Source: Takifugu bimaculatus (taxonomy: Eukaryota > Chordata > Actinopteri > Tetraodontiformes > Tetraodontidae). From it: a DNA stretch of 64,000 bases. The stretch's first letter is position 1; each line of letters opens with the position of its first letter. Below, one piece after another: positions 1 to 12,217 of the stretch. The notes below the pieces were generated by a model. That model did no database searches. It had not been told where the DNA came from and saw only the letters and a list, made by a program, of their open reading frames with translations. The DNA is taken from NCBI GenBank assembly GCA_004026145.2, contig CP034992.1:2303927-2367926 (forward strand), given 5' to 3'. The position numbers were made by a program, and so were the translations under genes.

Positions 1-1326
1 AATCACATGCCAGCGCCGTCTCCATGTTACCTGGCCTGGCCGTCCCTCGCCATCCTTCCCTCCGTCTCTGCGAGTGTCACATTAGATTCGGTTCCATCGG
101 GTGGAATCTTACAAGTGGTCAAGAGTCACTGCTAATGCTAAAACAGGCCAGAGGAACGGCGGCGGCAGCAACGCACACGCACACACGCACACACACACAC
201 ACACACACATTAATGCTGGCTGGCTAATCTGGAGCAAAAGGCTCATCTCTGGAAATAATTCATAAAGAAAAGAGGATCAGAACTCTCCTGAATGTGTCCA
301 CCAGGGTATCTGAGTAAATAGATTTGCACACTAATGCAGAAACAGTGAACATTTTCTTTGAATTCGATACACACATACATGTGTTCAGATGAGATCCCTT
401 CCACGCCGCTTGAAGGAGTTCAAACATGTCATCGGAGGAGTCATAATTGAATTACTGCACAGGATGGAGACGTACAGCACGTGTCACACACATCCGTGTC
501 CCTCAGACGGGCCGAGCCCAGACGCGTCAACGCCGATACCACCGCCACTGCCAGCGACTCCGACTGTACACGCTGACATCACAGATGGTCAATTATTCAG
601 AGATTATACCTCCTCTAACCCAGACAGCTGAGACCCTGCTAGGACGACCGCAGCCACGGAGACGGGCATCATTTACATAAATGCAAAGAGCTTCTCGTTC
701 CGGGCTTCACACCAGCCTCCGGTGTAGATCATCAATTTACTGGGCATCATGGGGCCAATCCTCAAGTAATGCTGCGTTTAACGCAATTATATCGGTTAAC
801 ACAGTTCATGAGCCGAGCATTCGGATGTACTGTAGAACAAATACCAGTGCCAATACAACCAATGGGTTGCTATGGTAACTAAAAAAATGTCTCACGGTAA
901 GTGGTTGTCCCACACTCACACACACATTTTGGTGCTTGTGTGCGAGTTCTGCTTCGAGGAAAGAACTCCCACGCACAAAACCTACCGGACTCACAATCGG
1001 CGTGCCTGCTGAGACGAGGAAGCACACCATAGCCAACCATACACACACACGCGCACACACACACACACACGGAAAGTATAGGGTCAAAAAGCACAGGGGC
1101 TGGTGAAGAAGGCTGAGGGGTCAATGTGGCAGAACAGAAGCGTGTCAGTTCCTGTTCCCCACACCGACAGGCTTATTCACACGCCACTTCTTTTTTACAC
1201 TTCTGCTATATGGCCTGGATTTGGTGCAACAACTTCTTTTTTAGTCGGCACGAAAGGCCCGTCACATCTGAGCTTTTCGGACCACGTCACGCTCCGCGGC
1301 GGGTGCGATCCGTCTCGCTTCTGTAC
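1..1326. other. rassf5 intron, no exon seen
   Basis: This is sequence downstream (in sense) of the short-isoform first exon. It holds CA-rich tracts near 171-210 and 1041-1072. No RA-domain coding was detected on the minus strand. Confidence 0.7.
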
Positions 1327-1473
1327 CTTAGGCGCCTGCTTGGGCTTGCGGAAGAACGAGGTCTTGGCCGTGAAGAAGGTGAAGTCCTCGCTCTCGTCGT
1401 CCAGGCTGCAGTACCCGCTGCTCATGCTGTTGCTGCTGGTCATGGACGGGGTCTCCACTGTGTTGACAGTCAT
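1327..1473 (-). CDS. rassf5: rassf5 short-isoform (RAPL / isoform C type) first coding exon
   Basis: The 49 codons include MSSGYCSLDDESED and FFTAKTSFFRKP, the signature N-terminus of the RAPL isoform; RASSF1C and RASSF3 have related openings. I chose the ATG at 1473 (MTVNTVETPS) because human RAPL also begins MTV. Downstream in-frame ATGs at codons 11 and 17 are alternatives. The donor is CCTAAG|GTACAG at 1327/1326, phase 0, the same phase as the C1 exon, so both can join the shared RA exon outside the window. The frame stays open past the donor by chance to about 1195. RAPL is the isoform linked in lymphocytes to Rap1-LFA-1 signalling. Confidence 0.9.
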
Positions 1474-2748
1474 GGAGAAGTCCTGAGATGGCAACAGCCT
1501 GGATGCAGTGGAGCAGCAGCAGGAAGAAGGGTTGTACCTTTCTTTCCTTCTTTTTTTAAAATCAGAACCTGTTCCTTTCCACAACCAGGGACGTCAGGGC
1601 TCCTCTGCTGCCTCCCGAACGTATGAATCCCACCTGTGAACCCGGCAGGTGAGCCCGGCTGAAGATCCGTCGCCCTTGCGTGCCACCAGAGAGACAACCA
1701 GGAAAGTGCAGCCCAGACGTGTCACTTCCTCCTGTGTGTGGGTGAGTGCGCTGGTGTCACAATCGTGCACATAGCATATAGCGCACTCACCTTGTCACCG
1801 ACAGCTGTACACGCACGCGTACGTGTTCACAGAATGTCCATTTGTGCTTGCGTGTTGGCGTCCTGGAGTCGGTTTACAGGTTGGTTTCAAGTTGACCCAG
1901 CTCACCTGAGAGCCCCTCTAGCATCTGCAAGCAGACACTCGTAGGCAGCGCGCACGCCACAACACATCCCGCTCTGTGTCGCCGAAGAAAAAAAGCCTCC
2001 TTTTAAGTCCCGGTTGTGGCAGCAGATCAATTGGGCCGACGCTTCCATCCTCACAGTGAGCGAGATCCGCTGCTTCTCTCAGAGCCGGCGCCGCCTCCTC
2101 GCTCTTTTCTAACAGAGACAGATGCCTCCCGCTCCATCCGATCCTCTCCTGCTCGCTCACTCCTGCGCTCTCACTCTCTCGCAGCCTTGCTCAACCATCT
2201 GTGGTGCGTTATCAGCCTGCAGGCACCCTCCCCCCCCTTCCTCCCTCTCCTCCGCTGAGCAGAGCATGGTCAGCTCTTGCGCAGGGGGGAGGCAGCGGTG
2301 AGCAGGAAGTGAAATGAGTGATGAGCAAGAGAGGAAAAAGCCGCACGCTTGCATATGCAAGAGCAGCACATACAGGAAGTGAGCGAGCAGCTTTACACTA
2401 TGCAAACAGGCTGCAAAAACAGGGCCATGCCGGAAGGAGAGGCTGTGGATGCTCTGCAGCAACGTGGGATTTCCCTCCACGCCGCGGGCGCCCTCCACCT
2501 GCCAATCTGCCCTCTGACCGCCTCTGGGACCTCCATGTCAGAAAGCACCTAATTACTCCAGCTGAGCGCGCACATGCGTGTCTCTCTGGGATCCTAGAAT
2601 CTAGTCAGAGTTGATTATAGATAAATCTATATGCTGCAGAATGCGAAGACAGCATGTCGTCATTTCACCGGCTGTCTTTCTGTCTCAAAGACGGATGACC
2701 TGCAGCCCTGCTCCATCAGGATAATCAGTTAAATTGAAGGGCGGTATG

Positions 2749-2793
<45 letters not shown>

Positions 2794-2896
2794 CAGGACT
2801 AGGCGATGGACCGGTGCTGCTCTGCTGCATGTTGTAACTGCTTATTGTGGAAGAAAAGGATCGATTACTGCTGAGGCACACACAAAAACCTGTAAA

Positions 2897-2981
<85 letters not shown>

Positions 2982-5900
2982 CAGTGGCAATAAAAGAGAA
3001 TAAAGGGGAGGGAAGAAGACTGCAGGAAATGAGCCGTCATGTCTCCCCTGGTCTGAGCATTAGCGCACTCTATGAACCGAACAAGAGTGCAGAGCGAGGC
3101 ACAAACCTTCGAGCCAGGCATCACCAACGCTCGCTTGATTCGGACTTTCACCTCATTTCCTTAATTATGACGCCATTACAAACAGCTCGTACCCAAAGAA
3201 GAAGCAGCCAATGAAGGAACATGTTTGCTGCTTGACATTTGGTACGTTTTACTTGAGTGCCCCCTCCCCCACTCTCATCATTCTCATCATTCTCATCAGA
3301 ATGTTTCCGAGTGTGTCATTGTACCGACTGAACGCAGAGTCTTCCTGACATGTCACCAAAGGGCTAATTTTATGGTATCTGCCCCAAAGGGGGCATAGAG
3401 CAACTGCCAACATTCTGCTGCAGGCCTGTGGGGTGTGTGTGCGTGTGTGAACTGCTGTGTGTGGGTGACTAATGCAGGGATCCTGAAAAGCTGAGCACAG
3501 GCTCATAACAGTTTCCTACATGTGTGTGCGCACGCACGCACAAACAAACAAGCTCTATTTTGGGGAAGAATAATTACACACGTGCATGTACAACCATGAC
3601 TGGATGGCTCGTAGCTCGGACAGTAAGGGAGTAGAAAGACTCCAGCTTTGGACCTAAATCATGGCAACAGACAGGAGTGAGACCCCCCACCCCCCACCCC
3701 CCACCAGCACCAGTAATTAGCCTGGATTCACATGAGAGTTGAAGACATGAGGTGATATAATCCCTGACAGGGATGAGGCTGCCGCGGGAGGGACAGGAGG
3801 AGGTACACAAGATCCTTGGGTGATGTACGGTCTCAGTAATAACCTGGAACATGGCGACCCCCCCCCCTCCCGAGCAAACGCATGCATAAGTAAAAATACA
3901 TTCATCCATAGACATGCACACAGAACCTCCTGAGGCTTCAACAAGTTGCTCTGATTCTACATGAGGAATCGTGGCCGTAGTTGCAGAAATGATTGAGGTT
4001 TCTGCTTTTGCTGGATTAACTGTAAACTCAATTCTGAACAGCAATTAAAAAAAAAAAAAAATCACTCCACAATAAAACTTTGGATTCAGGTTTAAAATAT
4101 TCACCTTTTGTTGCGGTGCAGTGGAGGAGCAATGGCTTCTGGGAGATGGAGTTTGCCCTAGTTCTTTATCTCTCTGGTTACAGTCCAGTTGCACCTTCCT
4201 CTCACACTCCAGGTGGCAGGTGTAGCTGCAGTCTGGTGGACACAAAAATACACTGGTCAGAGAAGAAAAGAATAAAACCATTTGCTGAGAAGCAAATGTC
4301 ATGAACTACATTTAGCATCGGGCTGAAAGTTAGTCTGAAGGACAGAAGACAATTCAAATCTAATTTAATCAATTAGTACGTCTAATGACGCAATCCATCT
4401 AACGGTAAAATGCGTCCATCTAGTGGCCATTCTGCGGTAACGCACCCTGTGAGCGCATGGCCCATTGGAGATCCTCATCTGTTAATCTCATTTGAATATC
4501 ACGTTTGGACAGGGTTAAATATGAACAGTTGAAATACCAACTGGTGTACACTTCAACACTCTATACTAGATTATACACAATTCCATCACACATCTTAAAA
4601 AGTGGCTTTTTTTGTTTTTTACTACAAGTAGGTTTTGGTACTTTCCCCAAAATTCCCCAAACAAACCTTGGTAACTCAGTTTTTTTATTTTTTTATTTTG
4701 TCTTTCTTTCCGTCTCTAATGGGCTGCTTATCTGGAAATGTCATTAATGGTGTTTCTGCGGGGGGAATAGCTGTGCGTAGATAACAAGCACATGGAACGC
4801 TTCAGTTTGTGGAATATCGTTGGTCCCTGAGCAACGTCGTCTTCACTACAGTTCTGAATTAAGCTCTCACTTTCCCACTTTCACTTAGAAACAAAACAGA
4901 AATGGCTGGGATTAAAAACATAGACCATTTTTTCCCGACGAACACCGTGTGTGTGTGTTGTGTTGGACTACAGGGTAACAATGAAGGGAAGGGCTGAAGG
5001 CTGCACTTCCCCGACAACAGGATGGAAGTGTCGAGGAAAGAGTATCGAGTTCAGATATGGGATGCTGTTCATGACAGCTTAGAGGTCAACTCAGAGAGAT
5101 AAGATGGGAACTGGGCAGAGTGACGCAAGGGAGGACCTCCGTCGTCTCCTCTGGTCTTGTGTTTAATCTCACAACAATATATACAGACATATTAAACCCA
5201 ACTGTTGATTTCAGTTTCATCATTTTGAGGTCCTGTTTGAGTCCAAAACCCAGGCACTGTTGTAATGCTAAGATAGCTTTTTCTTTAAGGATTCTCTGTT
5301 GAGGCCAGTGGATCAGATCATGGAAAGCCCAAACGGCCTCTGGGGTGGTGAAAACCCCACCTTTAAACTTCCTTTGGCGTCATCCTCAAGAGAAAAAGCT
5401 GTATTTGTGTTGGATCGCAGGTGCTCTGAAGAAAAGGTTCGGTCCTTTCCTGATAACTGATTCAGTCGGTATTTTGGAAACTGGGAGGAGACCCTCAGAG
5501 ATACTTCCTCCTGATCCACACCCAGTCAGATACGCCTCTGTCAGCAGGTCACCTGTGACCCCCATCGTTCCCACACTGATAGCACGTGCTGGCTCTCTCA
5601 TGCAGGCCACTGTAATAAGCAGGTTCAGAAAAGGCTGCAGTCAGAGGAGGATACGCAGGCCTGCTGGCACAAACACAACCAGCAGAAAAGGACGGTACTT
5701 TTCTGAAAAGTATCCGACGTGAGACTGACCTCCGGGACCACGACCTTCAGGTGTTTCCCTCTTTCTCATCTGCAGAAGATTCAATATTGTCCAAACCACA
5801 AGAGGGGAAGTTCAGCCTTAAACCTGTGATTCCCCCTTCTGACTGATGGTGACCTGACAGATTATTTGGGCTGTCTAAGGTTCTTTTTGGACTTCATATT

Positions 5901-7342
5901 TGGGGGGTATTTTTGTGAATTTGTTTGTCCATTTTGTCTTCATGAAGTTAAATTCAGGTCACATGAACATAACCTTCCCTAGGCGGTGTGATGGCAGAGG
6001 AAACCCGTAAACCCTCATCATCACAAAGGTTCTGTTGGCCCAACAAGGACGAGGGCGGCGGCGCTGTTATGTGTCGCCACGGTCGCTCAGACCCTGAAGT
6101 CTTCCCATCACACCATTCACAAAAGAATCGGCTCCATTTGTGACCTCCCAGCGTGGATGAGGGCGGTTGCTTGTCAGATACTGGGACTAGGATTAGGGGC
6201 TCATGGAGGATGTCTGCAGGCGGCAGATAGAGCAGCCTGGATGCGTCTGCTGAGGTGGAAGGTGCAGATTTAATAGGGGGCCGCGGATATTAACACAGTC
6301 GCTAACGACCCTAAACGGCGTTCTCCAGGTCTTACAAAGGAATTAAGAGGAGCTCGGGGGTCTTTGGGGGGATTTACCCAGTCTGATCCCATCAGAGCTC
6401 ATTTGGAGCATCTATCCCAGTTCTCCCACTGCGTGACTGGCACAATTACAGCTGAACGTCACAGAAATCCACATCAGCACCCCTCACTTCTGTTAGCGGC
6501 GTTTGTGGACCCAGAGATCATCGAGAGCTGGATACCCACTTTTCTGTTTGGCCTGTTTTAACTGATAACATTATTGTTTTCCATGGATATATTCCGGGCG
6601 GGTTTGAGGAGGATGGCGTCATTCCCATCTGTGCACGTCTACTGTTTCAGCTTCGCCACGCGGACGCGCCTCCTTCTGCACTTGGCAGAACTGGCTTCGG
6701 AGGAGGGAAATAAACAGCCCTCTCCTCTTGATCATGTTCCTGATCAAACACCGAGGACACGCCGTTTACTGGGACATCTGTGCGTGTTTGGACTCGAGCA
6801 TTGAAGTGATATTTGATGCAAACATTCCGTATCTCCATCACTTCCTCGTCTGCCCTCCCTCCCTTCACCCATCTGCTCGGCTGCAGACGCTCCTTCAGTT
6901 AAAGAAAGGGAGGGAGAAAAGGCTTCAGTTGCTTTTATTTCTGATTTCGTGAGACACCAATACCCCAAAAATGCTCGATGTCCATGTTTGAGTCCACAAT
7001 CCCAGAAAACCCCCTCGACATTCAGCTTTACTGAAATATTAAGAGACAAATGAGCTTCGAGTAAAAACAGGTTTTACTTCCAAAGGCCAGACGGTGCTCA
7101 CCCAGGCTGTTCTTAGCAATTCCAGGAATAGCAAAGGAATTTCCAGCCTGACCTGAATCATCAAAGAAAAACACCAAAAATAACAGAAAGAAGAAGTTTA
7201 AAAGAGGAACCGCGGAATCTACTCTGGGAAACTTTCAATGAGTTACTCAACAGGGAACTCCGTCACAGAAATGACCTTTACTCTGCTCACTGTGACGTCA
7301 CAAAGGTGGAGAGGAGAACCACCGAGTCATGATTCACCTGGT

Positions 7343-7424
<82 letters not shown>

Positions 7425-10400
7425 AAAGAGATCTTTGATGTTGCTGTCATTAAAATCATTAAAGTTATCTAATTAAAGTTAGCTGGCTGTTTCTCTGCTT
7501 CTCTGGATCAAGGAAAAGAAAAAAAAAAAAACCCGGCGCCATCTGCTTTCATCCGAGGCCGTTTACTGGACGATTCGGACGTTTGCGGCCGGCCGGCAGC
7601 CTCCCGGTTCACACACGCGGCCGGCCCTCGCACAAAAGAGCAGGGATCAGCCAATATGTGTGGGTGAGGGGATGCAGACAAAGCCTGACAGGGCTGGAAG
7701 GTCAGTGCGGTTCAGATCGACTGACCGGCACAAACAATGCTCAAAAATGTGGGCTGGCAGCCTCTGAGGCCGGCCCGGCTCAACATGTCGGCTCAACCCT
7801 TCTCCCTCTTTCGCCACCTTTAAAGCACAACTTCCAGGAGCCAAATGGCTACTTTTTTCTTGGTTCCTGTTGTGCCGTGCACACACTCCGGTCTCCTCGC
7901 CCGTACCTGAGGTGGTGAGCAGAGATCCGTTAGAGGACGACCGTCGGAGGAGTCGCAGGCCGTCGCTCCACGAGCGAGACTTCGGCAGCCTCTTCAGGAA
8001 CCGCCCCAGCCGGCGCGACACCTGTCCGAAACAGGCGCTGCCAACGTCCCCCTCCGGCTCCCCCCTGACTTCGTCCAGATGCAGCGAGACCTGGCCCAGG
8101 AAAGTCCTGCCTGGCCCGACGCCTTCACCTCTCCCCGACCTGGCCGCGGGTGCCGCCTCCTCCTTGGCGTCATTGCGCCCTGCGACAAGAGGCGCTATCT
8201 GTGCCATGGATGAAGCGTGGCGGCACCATCCTGCTGGCACCGTCCTGTGTGCGTAGCCCTCGTTGGCCCTCCTGGTGGCCCTGTCCCTCTGGGGACTGCC
8301 CCAGCGCCAGCCCCCCCAGTTCCCCCCTCTGCCATCCCAGCGGAGCCACTCTGCCACTGGTGCCACGCTCCGAATAAACAGCCCCCTCTCCACCTGCTCT
8401 GCCACCCCTCCACCTGTACTCCTCACAGGAATGTTGATGTTCTCGCCGCTCTGGCTCCGCTGACTTCCGACTGCTCCTCGCTCGGGGAACCCGTGGACAT
8501 CAGCTCTGCGTCTGTGCTGCACGACCTCGATCGATGCCGCCCGATCTTCCCTCTGCCTCCACTGCAGCACCCACACGCTCTGCAGCAGCAAACAGCCGGC
8601 TTAAAGAGACAGACACCCCCTCGCACTTCATTCAGGCAGAAAGAAGGTGGTGGGAGTGTGGGGACGTCACAGACCACTGCAGAGGTGTCCCGCTGGTCCA
8701 CACAGCAACCGTAGACCATCGTGAGTGTGTGTGTGTGTGTGTGTGTGTGGGGGGGGGGGGCTGAATGTGTGTTGTTGTGATTAATATGTGCTGAGAAGAA
8801 ACGCTGAGATTTAACATACCCTATTTCAAGAATCAAAGGCGGGGGGGGGGGGGGGGGGGGGGGGGCAGGATGTTCTTACTCGTATTATATAACCAGCAGA
8901 GGTAAAAAGAAGAGGGAGGCAACGTCTCGACTCTACAATTAAACTCTTAACTCGGCAACCTCGGTGAGGAATGAAGGTGCTTAGAATAAAACGGCCTCTT
9001 TTCATCCAGAGTTTTCTGCCCTTTAGCCGCGTCCTTCCCATCACCGTCCACCAAGGACGACCTAAATATAGCCCGGTTGAAACTCCCCACCGCGCCGCCA
9101 CACATGCGGCGGAGCATCGAGGAGAGAACCTGCACGCAGAAACGGGACCAAGTGTTCGGTTTCTTGAATTCTTCGTCCGGGCTTTTGAAACGATGAGGGA
9201 ATATTGGGAATAAGGTTGGGAGCCATTAAGCTCGGTGACCTTTGACGGTGCCGAGGTGAAGTGGTTAAAAGGTTCGTGGGACAGAGTCTGCTTTATGTGG
9301 AGCAGGGCCCAACTGGGGGGGGGGGGGGGGCAGGATTACCACGAGACATAAAGAACACACTGGGAGCTCTCTGTGCAGGTCTGTGGTCAATACTCGTGTG
9401 TGTCTGGGTCTGTGGGGGCTTCCTGGCAGCCATGTGTATCAGTGCGGGTCTCCGTCCATGTGCCTGACAGGAGCCACATCTGCTGCCGGGCAACAATCCC
9501 CCATCTGTTCCAGCCTTCTGGAGCTCCCGTCCACCGTCGGAGGGAGACCCGCGGTGTTAAGACCTGCTTTTTGTTGTGAAAGCACAATTGTGCCTCTGGA
9601 GAAGGGGGGGGGCGGTGTGGCACACCCATTCACACAAATATGGTGATAAACACAGAAACACAAATTTTCATTAATCTGTCTGACATCTATGAAGCAGAGG
9701 CACCCCCCCCAACAAAAAAACTACCTCATGGCTCAATGTGACCTACATTTGTTCTTAATCAGGTGGTGGCGAAAGCCTGGTCAGGTTTAAATGGCAGCAG
9801 ATTGATAAACATACACAGTATATATAGAACATATGCAGAGTAATCTGGCTGTACAGTGGGGGGGGGGGGGGGGGGGGGGGCTTAACCCCTAAAGCTTTAA
9901 GTGAATATTAATCTGGCATCTGACTCTGGCTGAAGGCCTGTAATCCCCACCTCATCTTTATATACATAATCCCAGACAGGAGACACTCAGACCCGGGATT
10001 AGGAAGGTCGTGGCGCCCCTCCCTCAGTCATCCCTGCACTGCGGGATTCGATTTACGTAGGGACACATTTTAGAAAGAAATATGGATTATTTTATCCGTG
10101 AAGAAGAGAAAAACGCTGCATTTCCTTTATGTGAAGCAGATTTGTGTGTGTGTGTGTTGGGGGGGGTAATCGGATACAAACCTAGCATTTAACTCTGAGC
10201 AATAAGAACATAAAAATAGACAAAAGTCAACCATAGCAATAATTCAGAGGATTACACAAGAGCACGACAGCAGTCTGGGAGTCTGGCAGCTCTGGCCGGA
10301 CTCCTGCAGGGCGCAGCCACATCACAACAGCCCCCCCTCCCAGGGGAAGAAGCGCTGCATTGCTGTTTCGCCAAGATCCAAATGCAACAAGCCGGCACGC

Positions 10401-10744
10401 ACACGAGGTGGTGATAAATTAGAGAGGAAGGGAGCAAGAAGACAAAGGGAGGGAACGCTGCCCGTTTACGGACGCCGGCTCAGACGCCCTGTCATTTGCT
10501 GGGTGGAACTGAAAGCAGCGCATGCGGGTGTTTTGATTTTTGGCAGAATTGGTTGTTTCTCCCCATAAAAATCCCCTGAAACGTCCAACTTAGTACTGCT
10601 GGTAAAGTGGACCCCCCCCTCCCATGCAGGACTTCCGGTTTTCTGAGAAAACCGAGGAGCAGAATCAACAGTGACAAAGTGTCCTGACCCCTGCAGCGAT
10701 GAGACGACAAACTTCCAGTGAAGTTGTTGGGTTGAGAGTCGTTC

Positions 10745-10788
<44 letters not shown>

Positions 10789-10947
10789 TGCCTCCGTAAT
10801 CACTGCTCTCGCTCCACTGAGCTCAGTAAATCAGACATCTCTGCTGTGCTGGACAAACTCTCACTCTTTTCCTGAATCCCTCGCTCACACTTGTTCTCTT
10901 TCCGTTCCATTATATTTGTTCTATTGTTCCGTCTCTCCTTATTTCTA

Positions 10948-10989
<42 letters not shown>

Positions 10990-12217
10990 AGAGACAGCAG
11001 AAGGTTTAAATGTCTGCACGTGTGCATGTGCCAGATCAAACGTGTGTGCAGATCAACTGGGCTGTGCAGGTGGGCGTGACGTCATCAACGCCAGCGCAGC
11101 GCAGGTTTGGTGTGTGGCTGCACAGATAATCAGGCTCCATGCCTTCACGGGCAATAAATAGCTCATAAAGTTCATCGGACCTGCACATTTACGCCGTTTC
11201 CTCCCGTGTGGTGAAATCCTCCCAAGAATACCCGCGCTGTCAGAGCTAGAGGAAGAAAGGCAGCGGTATCTAAAAGGTTACCTGTGTCTCCCCAAACGCA
11301 TCAGCGGGACGGTGCAACTTCGCCTTTCTAACAGCAGAAAGTCCCCCACCAGTCACACGGAGTAGACTTTAAGGTTGCAATTGTGCAGGTTTGTCGCCTA
11401 TAAACCTCATTTCATGTGTGAAACAACACGCAGATGAGAAGAAGAGGCCTGCACGCTTCTGCGGGACCACTTACTTTGACACTTGAGTGCCTGCGCGGTG
11501 ATCTGGCGGTTGCATGCGTCGCACCAGTCCTGTTTAACGGGCTTCGCCTCGAACCTGTGCCCTTCGCCCCGCTCCGACATCACTCGTGGATCCATTTCAA
11601 AGATCGACCAGGCCTCCCTGCGTGGCGGATCGGTCCGGGTCAGCCTCACGACTCCGGTCCTGCCCTGGGTGAGCCTCTGCAGCGGGGGGAGGCTGCTGCC
11701 ACCCGGCGCGAGCACGGAGGAGCAGGAGCAGAGGATGCTCTGCCTGCTGTCTCCGCTCCATGTGTCCCGTCTCCCGTGCGGCCGGCTCCCGCTGTCGGTG
11801 CGCTTCTTTCTGTCCAATGGGCAGGACGCTGCCGGCGGACCTCCACGGTCGCTCACGCGTGTTATGATTGAAATCACAGTCGCTTTGGCAGTCAGCGGCT
11901 AGAGGACAGCTTCCACTGTCTCCTTGGTGCCCATCCGCGTCGCTGCGTGGCGCAGCGGGGGTGACCGGAGGTGCGCCTCCCTCTCCGGGCATCCTTTCTC
12001 CCTTCACCGCTGCGGACGGAGACACTGGACGGGGTTTCGCCTCCTCTTCGGCGGAGTCCTCGCTGCTCCTCCGCAGCACCATCCTCTCCCAGGACGACCT
12101 CCTCGGCAGGGTGACTCTCTTCTTGGCGCCCCGCAGCTTTAGGATGAGGATCTGCGGCTCCGGGTCCAGCCTGTGCGGACCCGGGTGCTGCCCCACCACG
12201 CTCGCAGACGCCATCAT
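1327..12217 (-). CDS. rassf5: rassf5 (NORE1/RAPL), 5' part; RA and SARAH exons lie outside the window
   Basis: RASSF5 is a Ras-association adaptor. The family binds active Ras/Rap1 through an RA domain and MST kinases through a SARAH domain; the long form adds an N-terminal C1 zinc finger. Seen here on the minus strand: long first exon 11475-12217, C1 exon 4105-4232, and the short-isoform (RAPL-type) first exon 1327-1473. A further candidate first exon is at 7907-8207. Exon phases agree: the long first exon ends in phase 1 and joins the phase-1 C1 exon to complete the codon in KCQN/CSYTCH. The C1 exon and the short-isoform exon both end in phase 0, as needed to share the next exon. No RA or SARAH coding was found down to base 1, so the 3' part lies to the left. 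ikbke is directly upstream, as in human 1q32. The identity is firm for the C1 and RAPL exons. Confidence 0.9.
1474..4104. other. rassf5 5' flank of the short isoform and intron
   Basis: The segment upstream of 1473, roughly 1474-2500, should contain the RAPL-type promoter and is moderately GC-rich. No clear TATA box was read. The rest has the paired CA repeats, a three-fold TTCTCATCA-type short repeat near 3276-3300 and a CCCCCCA array at 3684-3706. Nothing else is supported. Confidence 0.6.
2752..2982. repeat. paired (CA)n microsatellites
   Basis: (CA)n at 2752-2790 and a longer (CA)~42 at 2898-2982 are separated by about 107 bp of unique sequence. They lie in the rassf5 intron. Confidence 0.95.
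4105..4232 (-). CDS. rassf5: rassf5 exon 2, second half of the C1 zinc finger
   Basis: The acceptor is TGTCCACCAG|ACTGC at 4232. The first two bases finish the codon begun in exon 1, giving N then CSYTCHLECERKVQLDC. This supplies the last Cys and His zinc ligands of the atypical C1 domain, which in NORE1A packs against the RA domain. It continues NQRDKELGQTPSPRSH and ends at CAAAAG|GTGAAT (4105/4104), phase 0. The 128 nt take phase 1 in and phase 0 out. The intron separating it from the long first exon is 7.2 kb. Confidence 0.92.
4233..7906. other. rassf5 intron, nothing coding seen
   Basis: Apart from the (CA)39 tract and a GC-rich rise at 7570-7650 (GGCCGGCCGG), I see no supported feature in this stretch. 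Confidence 0.65.
7345..7422. repeat. (CA)39 microsatellite
   Basis: An uninterrupted CA tract of about 78 bp lies between the C1 exon and the candidate alternative first exon of rassf5. Confidence 0.97.
7907..8207 (-). CDS. rassf5: candidate alternative first exon of rassf5 (100 codons, unrecognised sequence)
   Basis: An open frame runs from ATG at 8207 (MAQIAPLVAGRNDAK) to a good donor TCAG|GTACGG at 7907/7906. It holds 100 codons plus one base, so it ends in phase 1, the phase accepted by the rassf5 C1 exon at 4232. Splicing would give LLTTSD followed by CSYTCHLECER, i.e. only the second half of the C1 finger. The peptide is rich in Arg, Ser and Gly, with GRFLKRLPKSRSWSDGL and LRRSSSNGSLL as its distinctive part. 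I do not recognise it from mammalian RASSF5. The frame is open further upstream to about 8591, so the true start could be earlier or the segment could be an internal exon. The ATG context is moderate (G at +4, no purine at -3). Position between the long and short promoters and the matching phase are the only links to rassf5. Confidence 0.45.
8724..8865. repeat. (GT)n-poly(G) and poly(G)25 tracts
   Basis: A (GT)12 tract runs directly into about 12 G (8749-8760). A second run of 25 G lies at 8841-8865. On the rassf5-sense strand these are poly(C). Confidence 0.95.
9315..9330. repeat. poly(G)16 tract
   Basis: Sixteen G residues are followed by CAGGAT, the same 3' neighbour as the 8841-8865 run. 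Confidence 0.95.
9858..9880. repeat. poly(G)23 tract
   Basis: Twenty-three G residues lie within rassf5 intron sequence. Confidence 0.95.
10747..10986. repeat. (GT)20 and (CA)19 in inverted orientation
   Basis: A GT tract at 10747-10787 and a CA tract at 10949-10986 are about 160 bp apart. Being complementary, they could pair as a long hairpin in the rassf5 pre-mRNA. Confidence 0.9.
11475..12217 (-). CDS. rassf5: rassf5 long-isoform first coding exon(s), N-terminus and first half of the C1 finger
   Basis: Translation starts at tandem ATGs (12217 and 12214); MMASASVVGQ followed by LDPEP resembles the NORE1A N-terminus. The end encodes SIFEMDPRVMSERGEGHRF and DWCDACNRQITAQALKCQ, the start of the C1 finger (H-x11-C-x2-C-x10-C-x2-C-x4-H-x2-C-x7-C once joined to the next exon). 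The donor AAA|GTAAGT is at 11475/11474, phase 1. The two halves are in different frames: the N-terminal frame stops near 11597, and the C1 frame has a TAG at 11900-11902. Either a single surplus base lies between 11600 and 11899, or a 109-bp intron (12007 down to 11899, GTGAAG to CCTCTAG) is removed. That removal restores the frame exactly, with coding segments 12008-12217 (70 codons) and 11475-11898. The region is GC-rich, as expected for a CpG-island first exon. Confidence 0.8.

Larger units (their letters stand above)
8208..11474. other. rassf5 intron / upstream of the candidate alternative exon
   Basis: It contains the poly(G) tracts and the inverted GT/CA pair listed separately. The interval 8208-8600 is GC-rich and could be the promoter of the candidate exon. 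No protein-coding similarity was seen elsewhere. Confidence 0.6.
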
